Assembly: GCF_004614165.1 (NCBI RefSeq)
Contig: NZ_SPVG01000072.1
Span: 1-64,000, forward strand
Reading direction: 5' to 3'
Origin: Duganella callida
Lineage (GTDB): Bacteria; Pseudomonadota; Gammaproteobacteria; Burkholderiales; Burkholderiaceae_D
DNA length: 64,000 nucleotides
Shown here: positions 57,968 to 64,000 of the stretch, in pieces
Layout: the number at the start of each line of letters is the position of its first letter
Numbering within the stretch: position 1 is the first letter of the stretch
Made by a program: the position numbers and the translations under genes
Notes under the pieces: generated by a model
What the model saw: only the letters and a program-made list of their open reading frames with translations
Database searches by the model: none
What the model was told of the DNA's origin: nothing

Positions 57968-59589
57968 TGTTGCGTCGTTCCTTTCTGGTGTGGGCCGGCG
58001 CGTCCGGGCTGGCGGCGGCCGGCAGCGGGCTGGCTTTCCAGCGCTGGCGGGAGATCACGCCGACGCTGAATTACGCCGGCCGCGACGAAGGTCACTTCCT
58101 GCGCGAGCGCCGCGCGCTGCCGCCGCCAACCGAGGTGATACACACCGATATCGCCATCCTCGGTTCCGGCATCGCCGGCCTCACCGCCGCGTGGAAGCTG
58201 AAAAAGCTGGGCAAGACCGACATGCTGATGATCGACGGCCCCCAACCCTGGGGCAATGCCGCCGGCGGCGCCTTCGGCGAATACGAATATCCGACCGGGG
58301 CGCATTATTTGCCGCTGCCGTCGCCGGAATCCACCCATGTGCGCGAGATACTGGCCGACCTGGGCATCATCCAGAAAGATCCCTACGCGGAAAAGCCGTA
58401 CTATGACGAGCGCTTCATCCTACATGCGCCGGAAGAGCGGCTGCTGTTCAACGGTCATTGGCAGGACGGTTTCATCCCCACCGATGGCGTGCCGCAATGG
58501 GAGCTCGATGAGCACAAGCGTTTCTTCGCCGAGGTGCAGCGGCTGCGCCAGACCAGGGGCGCGGATGGGCGCCGCGTCTTCGTGTTTCCGACCGTGCTGT
58601 CGTCGGACGATCCGCAGTGGCTGGCGCTGGACCGCATCACGCTCAAGCAGTGGATGGAGCAGAACGGCTACAGATCGCCAACCCTGCACTGGTATCTGAA
58701 CTACTGCTGCCGCGACGATTACGGCACGCGCTACGACAAGGTATCGGCCTGGGCCGGCCTGCACTACTATTGCAGCCGCTGGGGACAGGCGGCCAACGCC
58801 GGCAACGGCGCCTGGCTGACCTGGCCGGGCGGGCTGCAACCGCTGGCGGCCGGCATGGCGCGCGCGGCGCAGATCAAGCGCAGCGCCGGCACGGCGGTAT
58901 CGCTGAAGACCACGGCCGACGGGGTGGAAGCGTTGTGCTTCAAACTGGAGAACGGCAAGCCATCGACCTATCTGCTGCGCGCCCGCAAGGCCATCTGTGC
59001 CATGCCGACCTATGTGGCGGCGCGGGTGGTGGAGAATATCGCCGCTTACGGTTTCGATCCGGCGCGCCATGCGCCGGAGTACGCGCCGTGGCTGATCGCC
59101 AATTTCCTGCTCAAGCGCTTTCCGGAGGAGTTGCAGGGTGGCGCCAACCCGCAGCCGCTGTCCTGGGATAACGTGGTGTACAGCGAGCCGGGGCTGGGCT
59201 TCGTGGTCTCCACCCACCAAGACATCCGCGTGCGGCCGCCGGAAAAGACGGTGTTCACCGCCTACGTCGCGCTGTCGGACCGCAAGCCGTCCGCCGCGCG
59301 GCACTGGATGGCGGCGGCGTCGCCGCAGGAATTGCTGGCGCTGGCGAGCGCCGACCTGCAGAGCGCTTATGGCGCCCCGTTCGCCGCCTGCGTCGAGCGG
59401 GTCGACATCACCTTGCGCGGCCACGCCATGGCCGCGCCGTGGCCGGGTTTCCGCGGCAACGCGGGCATGAAGGCGTTGCGCGAGGCGGATGGCGCGATCC
59501 TGTTCGCCCATGCCGACCTGTCCGGCTTTTCGGTGTTCGAGGAGGCGGCGTGGTGGGGATACCGCGCGGCAGAGCTTGCGGCTAAGTGA
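57967..59589 (+). CDS. FAD-dependent amine-oxidase-like protein with Tat-type signal
   Basis: 540 residues. The start MLRRSFLVWAGASGLAAAGS has the twin Arg and hydrophobic stretch of a Tat signal. The FAD motif is AILGSGIAGLTAAWKLKKLG near residue 64. The C-terminus keeps an amine-oxidase-like end (DGAILFAHADLSGFSVFEEA). The substrate-binding middle differs from known polyamine oxidases, so only the broad NAD(P)-binding/amine oxidase family is claimed. It overlaps the spermidine-synthase-like gene by 1 nt, pointing to an amine product as substrate. Export could place it in the periplasm. Confidence 0.85.
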   Translation: MLRRSFLVWAGASGLAAAGSGLAFQRWREITPTLNYAGRDEGHFLRERRALPPPTEVIHTDIAILGSGIAGLTAAWKLKKLGKTDMLMIDGPQPWGNAAGGAFGEYEYPTGAHYLPLPSPESTHVREILADLGIIQKDPYAEKPYYDERFILHAPEERLLFNGHWQDGFIPTDGVPQWELDEHKRFFAEVQRLRQTRGADGRRVFVFPTVLSSDDPQWLALDRITLKQWMEQNGYRSPTLHWYLNYCCRDDYGTRYDKVSAWAGLHYYCSRWGQAANAGNGAWLTWPGGLQPLAAGMARAAQIKRSAGTAVSLKTTADGVEALCFKLENGKPSTYLLRARKAICAMPTYVAARVVENIAAYGFDPARHAPEYAPWLIANFLLKRFPEELQGGANPQPLSWDNVVYSEPGLGFVVSTHQDIRVRPPEKTVFTAYVALSDRKPSAARHWMAAASPQELLALASADLQSAYGAPFAACVERVDITLRGHAMAAPWPGFRGNAGMKALREADGAILFAHADLSGFSVFEEAAWWGYRAAELAAK

Positions 59590-59601
59590 TATGCTCGGCG
59601 C

Positions 59602-60444
59602 ATGACACACAACGCCCGACAGCGCTTCCGCGCCCCCGCCAAACTGAAACTGCGCGACAAGGATGCCGATGACAGCACGTTCTCGACGCGTTCCGCCAAT
59701 CCCAAGCTTGGCAAGTCGCGCGCCAAGCGACTGGACCACGAGCGTACGGCCGCGCTGATCGACCGCATCGGCGATCTGCAGGACAAGTTGTACGCGCAGC
59801 ACAAGCAGAAGGTGCTGCTGATCCTGCAGGGCATGGACACGGCCGGCAAGGACGGCACCATCCGCGCCATGTTCAGCGGCATCAGCCCGATGGGCCTGCG
59901 CGCGGTGGCGTTCAAGGGACCGACCGACAACGAGCTGGCCCACGATTACCTGTGGCGCGTGCATGCGCATGTACCGGTCAAGGGCGAGATCGCCATCTTC
60001 AACCGCAGCCATTACGAGGATGTGCTGATCACCCGCGTACAGGGTATGATCGATGACGAGGAATGCAAGCGGCGTTACGCGCAGATCCGCGATTTTGAGC
60101 GTATGCTGGCCGAAACCGGCACGGTGATCATCAAGGTGTTCCTGCACATCGCCAAAGAAGAACAACGCCAGCGCCTGCAAGAGCGGCTGGACGATCCGGA
60201 CAAGCAGTGGAAATTCAATCCAGAGGATATCAAGCAGCGCGGCAAATGGGACGACTACCAGCGCGCTTACGAAAAGGCGATCCGCGAAACGGATGCGCCG
60301 CATGCGCCGTGGTACATCGTGCCGGCCAATTCCAAGACCCACCGTAACCTGGTGGTCGCCAGCCTGCTGCTGGAAACGCTGGAAGGCATGGACCTGCACT
60401 ATCCGCCACCGCATCCCGACCTGTCGTCCTTCACCGTGGAGTAG
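59602..60444 (+). CDS. Polyphosphate kinase 2 family protein (PPK2)
   Basis: 280 residues. Walker A GMDTAGKDG at residues 77-85, the segment SGISPMGLRAVAFKGPTDNE, and FNRSHYEDVLITRV with the Walker B region. The GMDTAGKDG form is the one I associate with the class that phosphorylates AMP and ADP (class III), rather than the GRDAAGKGG form. It transfers phosphate between polyphosphate and nucleotides in the cytoplasm. It starts 12 bp after the amine oxidase gene and 12 bp before the aldehyde dehydrogenase gene, probably in one transcript. Confidence 0.9.
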   Translation: MTHNARQRFRAPAKLKLRDKDADDSTFSTRSANPKLGKSRAKRLDHERTAALIDRIGDLQDKLYAQHKQKVLLILQGMDTAGKDGTIRAMFSGISPMGLRAVAFKGPTDNELAHDYLWRVHAHVPVKGEIAIFNRSHYEDVLITRVQGMIDDEECKRRYAQIRDFERMLAETGTVIIKVFLHIAKEEQRQRLQERLDDPDKQWKFNPEDIKQRGKWDDYQRAYEKAIRETDAPHAPWYIVPANSKTHRNLVVASLLLETLEGMDLHYPPPHPDLSSFTVE

Positions 60445-60456
60445 AAGGAGTGCGCG

Positions 60457-61911
60457 ATGTTGCGATTGAAAGACCCGGACCTGCTGCGCCAGCAGGCTTA
60501 CATCAACGGCCAGTGGGTCGACGCCGATAGCGGCGTCACGCGGCCCGTCAGCAATCCCGCCACCGGCGAGCAGATTGGGGTGGTGCCGCTGATGGGCGCC
60601 GCCGAGACCAGGCGCGCCATCGAGGCCGCCAACGCCGCCTGGCCGGCCTGGCGCAAGAAGAGCGCGCGTGAGCGCGCGCTCATCCTGCGCAAGTGGAACG
60701 ATCTGATTCTGGAAAACACCGACGACCTGGCGCTGCTGATGACCTCCGAGCAGGGCAAATCGCTGACCGAGTCGCGCGGCGAGGTAGCGTACGGCGCCTC
60801 GTTCATCGAATGGTTCGGCGAAGAGGCCAAGCGCGTGGCCGGCGAGACGGTGGCCTCGCCGTGGCAAGACAAGCGGGTGCTGGTGACCAAAGAGCCGATC
60901 GGCGTCTGCGCCGCCATCACGCCGTGGAATTTTCCGATCGCGATGATCACCCGCAAGGCCGGGCCGGCGCTGGCGGCGGGGTGCCCGATGGTGCTCAAGC
61001 CGGCCGAAGCCACGCCCTACTGCGCGCTGGCGCTGGCGGTACTGGCCGAGCGCGCCGGCGTGCCGGCCGGGGTGTTCAGCGTGCTGACCGGCTCGTCGAA
61101 GGAGATCGGCGGCGAGATGACGTCCAATCCCGTCGTGCGCAAGGTCAGCTTCACCGGTTCGACCGAGGTCGGGCGGCTGCTGATGGCGCAGAGCGCGCCG
61201 ACCATCAAGAAGCTGTCGCTGGAACTGGGCGGCAATGCGCCGTTCATTGTGTTCGACGACGCCGACCTGGACGCGGCGGTGGAGGGCGCCATCGCTTCCA
61301 AGTACCGCAATTCGGGCCAGACCTGCGTCTGCGCCAATCGCATCTACGTGCAGGATGGGGTGTACGACGCGTTCGCCGACAAACTGGTGGCGGCGGTGGA
61401 GAAGCTCAAGGTCGGCAACGGTGTGGAGGAGGGTGTCACCCAGGGGCCGCTGATCGATGACAAGGCCGTCAAGAAGGTCGAGCAGCATATTGCCGATGCG
61501 CTGGCCAAAGGCGGCCGCCTGCTGCTGGGCGGCAAGCGCCATGCACTGGGGCACAGCTTCTTCCAGCCCACCGTGCTGGCCGACGTCAACGACAGCATGC
61601 TGCTGGCGCACGAGGAAACCTTCGGCCCGGTGGCGCCGCTGTTCCGCTTCCGTACCGACGAGGAAGCGGTGGCGCTGGCCAATGCGACCGAATTCGGCCT
61701 GGCCAGCTATTTCTACTCGCGCGACGTCGGCCGCATCTGGCGCGTGGCCGAGGGGCTGGAAAGCGGCATGGTCGGCGTCAACACCGGCCTGATTTCGACC
61801 GAGGTGGCGCCGTTCGGCGGCGTCAAGCAGTCCGGCCTGGGGCGCGAAGGCTCGCGCCACGGCATCGAGGATTACCTGGTGATCAAGTACATCTGCCTGG
61901 CTGGCATCTGA
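60457..61911 (+). CDS. gabD: NAD(P)-dependent succinate-semialdehyde dehydrogenase (GabD-like)
   Basis: 484 residues. Aldehyde dehydrogenase motifs: PWNFPIAMITRKAGPALAAG, FTGSTEVGRLL, the general base Glu in LELGGNAPFIVFDD and the catalytic Cys in NSGQTCVCANRIYV (about residue 289). The GQTCVCANR form is typical of GabD. It oxidises succinic semialdehyde, or related aminoaldehydes, to the acid. Behind an amine oxidase this fits removal of the aldehyde from polyamine or GABA breakdown. GAAGGAG precedes the start. It overlaps the convergent PHB depolymerase by 29 bp. Confidence 0.92.
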   Translation: MLRLKDPDLLRQQAYINGQWVDADSGVTRPVSNPATGEQIGVVPLMGAAETRRAIEAANAAWPAWRKKSARERALILRKWNDLILENTDDLALLMTSEQGKSLTESRGEVAYGASFIEWFGEEAKRVAGETVASPWQDKRVLVTKEPIGVCAAITPWNFPIAMITRKAGPALAAGCPMVLKPAEATPYCALALAVLAERAGVPAGVFSVLTGSSKEIGGEMTSNPVVRKVSFTGSTEVGRLLMAQSAPTIKKLSLELGGNAPFIVFDDADLDAAVEGAIASKYRNSGQTCVCANRIYVQDGVYDAFADKLVAAVEKLKVGNGVEEGVTQGPLIDDKAVKKVEQHIADALAKGGRLLLGGKRHALGHSFFQPTVLADVNDSMLLAHEETFGPVAPLFRFRTDEEAVALANATEFGLASYFYSRDVGRIWRVAEGLESGMVGVNTGLISTEVAPFGGVKQSGLGREGSRHGIEDYLVIKYICLAGI

Positions 61912-62911
61912 GGTTGTCCGCGCTGGTCAGCCGGTCCACCATGCGTTTGACGGCCGCCATCTGGCGGCCGCTTTTCTGCGCGTAGCGCGTGTCGTCGTAG
62001 GCAAACCAGTCCCAGCACGCGTTGGGATTGGTGAAGGTCGAGGCCGCCTGCGGATACAGGATCAGCAGGCGGTTGCTGTCGGCCCACAGGTTGTAGCCGG
62101 TCTGACGCACGAAAGTGGTGCCGATGTTTTCCGGCGCCTGCAGGCAGCCATGGAACGCCACGTGCACGCGGCAGCCGCCGCTTTCGCAGGCGGCCGGCAC
62201 GTACAGATAGCCGATATTGGCCATGCCATGCCACAGCGGCACGCTGATGAATTCGGTCTGGTCGAAACTCAGCAGGCGGCCGCCGGCCGTGCCGCTGCGC
62301 GCGGCCAGCGGGCCGTAGATCCAGTTCAGCATTTCGCCGGCGGCGTCGTAGCCGCAGTTGTTGATGTAGGGCGTGCCCAGGGTCAGGCAGGAATTGCCGT
62401 AGCTGTCGGTCGGCATGGCGTGTTCGACGCTGATGTCGCGCTTGTAGAGGATGCGGCTGGGATTGACGTAATGGCTGTAGTAATCGAGCAGGTCGTCCAT
62501 CACCGGCTGCGGCACCACGCTGTCGGCGCTGCCGGAAAACATCCACACGCGATGCCCGGCCAGGGCGGCGGTGGGATCGATGGTTTGCGACGAGGCGAAC
62601 CAGTCGGTGATGGCGATCAGATCCTGCACGTGGGTGCCGCCGGGGCGCACGCGGCAGCTGAAGAAATCATTGGTGCAGCTGCACAGGGTGGTGGCGGTGA
62701 ACACGCTGCCCTGCGAGCAGAAGTAGGGACCGCCGGCGATGATGCCGGCGCCGATCACGGTGCGCGAATACGCCACTTCGAACTGCACCGCCATGTAGGC
62801 TCCCGAGGACAGTCCGGACACGCTGACCTGGCCGGCACGCATGGCCGGCAGGGGAACGACCTGCGCCCAGGCGGCGCCGGCCCAGAACAGCAGCAAAAGC
62901 AAGATACGCAT
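61883..62911 (-). CDS. Extracellular PHB depolymerase-like esterase
   Basis: 342 residues with signal peptide MRILLLLLFWAGAAWA. The lipase box is GLSSG at residues 33-37 (nucleophile Ser35) in VSVSGLSSGAYMAVQFEVAY. Conserved Cys pairs (CSCTNDFFSC, CGYDAAGEML) and a later His-containing VHVAFHGCLQAPENIG match PHB depolymerase family proteins. It would cleave extracellular poly-3-hydroxybutyrate or similar esters. It relates in theme to the 3-hydroxybutyrate oligomer hydrolase at 32.7 kb. The C-terminal 29 bp overlap gabD. Confidence 0.87.
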   Translation of the reverse strand: MRILLLLLFWAGAAWAQVVPLPAMRAGQVSVSGLSSGAYMAVQFEVAYSRTVIGAGIIAGGPYFCSQGSVFTATTLCSCTNDFFSCRVRPGGTHVQDLIAITDWFASSQTIDPTAALAGHRVWMFSGSADSVVPQPVMDDLLDYYSHYVNPSRILYKRDISVEHAMPTDSYGNSCLTLGTPYINNCGYDAAGEMLNWIYGPLAARSGTAGGRLLSFDQTEFISVPLWHGMANIGYLYVPAACESGGCRVHVAFHGCLQAPENIGTTFVRQTGYNLWADSNRLLILYPQAASTFTNPNACWDWFAYDDTRYAQKSGRQMAAVKRMVDRLTSADNLRCQPGRCT

Positions 62912-63061
62912 GGTCCACCTCCGCGCGATGACAATAACGCCGTGAGGTGCGCCTCTTTTAATCTCCGTCTAGAGTGCATGCGGAACTTTTTGCCGTTTCC
63001 TCGGCAACGGCGCACAGTTTGGACTAGAATGTTTTTTTCTTATCCTTTCCGGCCAATCATC

Positions 63062-63670
63062 ATGCCCAAGACCTTTGCCCAGCTGTGCCTCGTTTCCTCG
63101 CTGTCCATGCTGGCCGGCGCTGCCGCGTTGGCCCAGGCGCCCGCCGCCGCGCCCGCCGGCGCCGCGGCAACCGCATCGGCCGGCAGTTGCCCGGCCATCC
63201 TGCACCAGACCTTCAAGCGCCTGCAGGACGACACGCCGCAGGACCTGTGCCAGTACGCGGGCAAGGTGATCCTGGTGGTCAACACCGCCTCCTACTGCGG
63301 CTTCACCAACCAGTATGAAGGGCTGGAAGCCATGTACGCCAAGTACGGCAGCAAGGGCTTCGTGGTGCTGGGCTTTCCGTCCAACGACTTCGGCCAGCAG
63401 GAGCCGGGTTCGAGCAAGGAGATCGCCGATTTCTGCTACAACACCTACGGCGTGAAATTCCCGATGTTCGCCAAGTCGGTGGTGTCGGGCAAGGAGCCGA
63501 ATCCGCTGTTCGCCAACCTGATCAAGGCGACCGGCAAGGCGCCAGCCTGGAACTTCCACAAATACCTGATCGACCGCAACGGCAAGGTGGTGGACAACTT
63601 CGGCAGCAAGGTCACGCCGGGCGACAAGCAGCTGGTCGGCGCGGTCGAGAAAGCGCTCGGCAACAGCTGA
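63062..63670 (+). CDS. Glutathione peroxidase family protein, exported
   Basis: 202 residues from the ATG at 63062. Signal peptide to about residue 25 (AALA, then QAPAAAPAG). The peroxidase motif NTASYCGFTNQYEGLEAMY carries Cys79 in place of selenocysteine; GFPSNDFGQQEPGS and APAWNFHKYLIDRNG complete the family pattern. It reduces peroxides, probably with thioredoxin-like partners in the periplasm. An in-frame ATG at 63029 is a possible earlier start. No ribosome site is strong. Confidence 0.9.
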   Translation: MPKTFAQLCLVSSLSMLAGAAALAQAPAAAPAGAAATASAGSCPAILHQTFKRLQDDTPQDLCQYAGKVILVVNTASYCGFTNQYEGLEAMYAKYGSKGFVVLGFPSNDFGQQEPGSSKEIADFCYNTYGVKFPMFAKSVVSGKEPNPLFANLIKATGKAPAWNFHKYLIDRNGKVVDNFGSKVTPGDKQLVGAVEKALGNS

Positions 63671-63680
63671 CCGGCTGGCG

Positions 63681-64000
63681 TCAGCCGGCGGCGGCCTTCA
63701 CGGCCGCCAGCTGGCGGTCGAAATCCGCCGGGTCGAAGTAATCGCGCCAGACGGTGATTTCGCCGTTTTCCACGGTCAGCGTGCCCATTACCGGCAGCGT
63801 GATGGTGCCGCCGCTGGTGTGGCGGAAAATGTCGATGCGCTCGTTGAGCACCACGTTGCCGGCGGCGGCTATCCGGGTCACTTTCCAGTCCAGCAGAAAG
63901 TCGGTGCCGATGCCGAAACCGCGGTGGAATTTTTCCACTTCCGCGCGGCCGATGATGTCCGGGAACGGCACATTGTCGTACAGAACGTCCGCCGACAGCA
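63681..64000 (-). CDS. SnoaL/limonene-1,2-epoxide hydrolase-like protein (N-terminus beyond the right edge)
   Basis: The visible part is about 105 residues to the stop at 63681-63683. Pattern: VPFPDIIGRAEVEKFHRGFG, NVVLNERIDIF, and VMGTLTVENGEITVWRDYFD (with the RDYFD end typical of limonene-epoxide-hydrolase-like NTF2 folds). The reaction is unknown and many such proteins are not epoxide hydrolases. It converges with the glutathione peroxidase gene, 10 bp between stops. The start lies outside the window. Confidence 0.8.
   Translation of the reverse strand, partial: LSADVLYDNVPFPDIIGRAEVEKFHRGFGIGTDFLLDWKVTRIAAAGNVVLNERIDIFRHTSGGTITLPVMGTLTVENGEITVWRDYFDPADFDRQLAAVKAAAG

Noticed and set aside
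58420-61860. 1146-codon open frame on the minus strand opposite the amine oxidase, PPK2 and GabD genes
   Set aside because: Same antisense GC-codon artefact; it spans three well-supported genes and has no recognisable domain.

Overview
The window is GC-rich chromosomal DNA from a betaproteobacterium, most likely family Oxalobacteraceae (Duganella/Massilia/Janthinobacterium type). This is inferred from the order mnmG-rsmG-parA-parB-atpIBEFHAGDC, the Lrp-controlled putA, the glmS/glmU neighbourhood, PHB-related genes and the style of the proteins. No database search was possible. No rRNA, tRNA or CRISPR array was seen.

Layout. 1-4.7 kb: a tripartite RND efflux operon on the minus strand (adaptor, pump, start of the outer membrane factor). 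4.8-9.0 kb: two short-chain dehydrogenases, each divergent from a regulator (GlxA-like AraC; LysR), and an Ogt methyltransferase. 9.1-9.6 kb: a decayed mazEF toxin-antitoxin locus. 9.7-17.4 kb: glmS, an Lrp regulator, a DnaA-box-like rich gap, glmU, a DUF6279 lipoprotein, rsmD, coaD, a ferredoxin, a chalcone-isomerase-like protein and an unlisted 57-residue membrane protein. 17.5-25.2 kb: LysR, a chemoreceptor, an Lrp regulator divergent from putA, and mtnN. A palindromic repeat sits between putA and mtnN. 25.2-26.4 kb: a motif-rich stretch around a broken diguanylate cyclase gene. 26.4-35.9 kb: GMC oxidoreductase, a branched-chain-type ABC transporter (livG-livF-binding protein-livH-livM) joined to a 3-hydroxybutyrate oligomer hydrolase, and an iron alcohol dehydrogenase.

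36-48.7 kb is the conserved core: TauE/SafE permease, two parS sites flanking a terminator, mnmG-rsmG, an array of nine 9-bp units, parA-parB, a second copy of the palindromic repeat, a clear sigma-70 promoter and the complete ATP synthase operon with its terminator. 48.7-50.0 kb is a small accessory patch: an orphan DUF433 protein, a truncated gene and an intact HigB/HigA-type toxin-antitoxin pair. 50-52.3 kb: AraC regulator, glutathione transferase, CPBP protease. 52.2-53 kb: two gene remnants.

52.9-61.9 kb holds the most interesting system: two divergent operons 50 bp apart. The minus-strand arm encodes DUF350, SPFH-SHOCT, a double zinc-ribbon DUF4178 protein, an overlooked 58-residue Gly-rich membrane peptide and S-adenosylmethionine decarboxylase (speD), with 4-nt start/stop overlaps at the last two junctions. 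The plus-strand arm encodes a membrane-embedded spermidine-synthase-like protein, a Tat-type flavin amine oxidase, PPK2 and a succinate-semialdehyde-type dehydrogenase. Together they suggest a membrane-associated aminopropyl or polyamine pathway tied to envelope stress. The window closes with a PHB depolymerase, a glutathione peroxidase-like protein and a partial SnoaL/limonene-epoxide-hydrolase-like protein.
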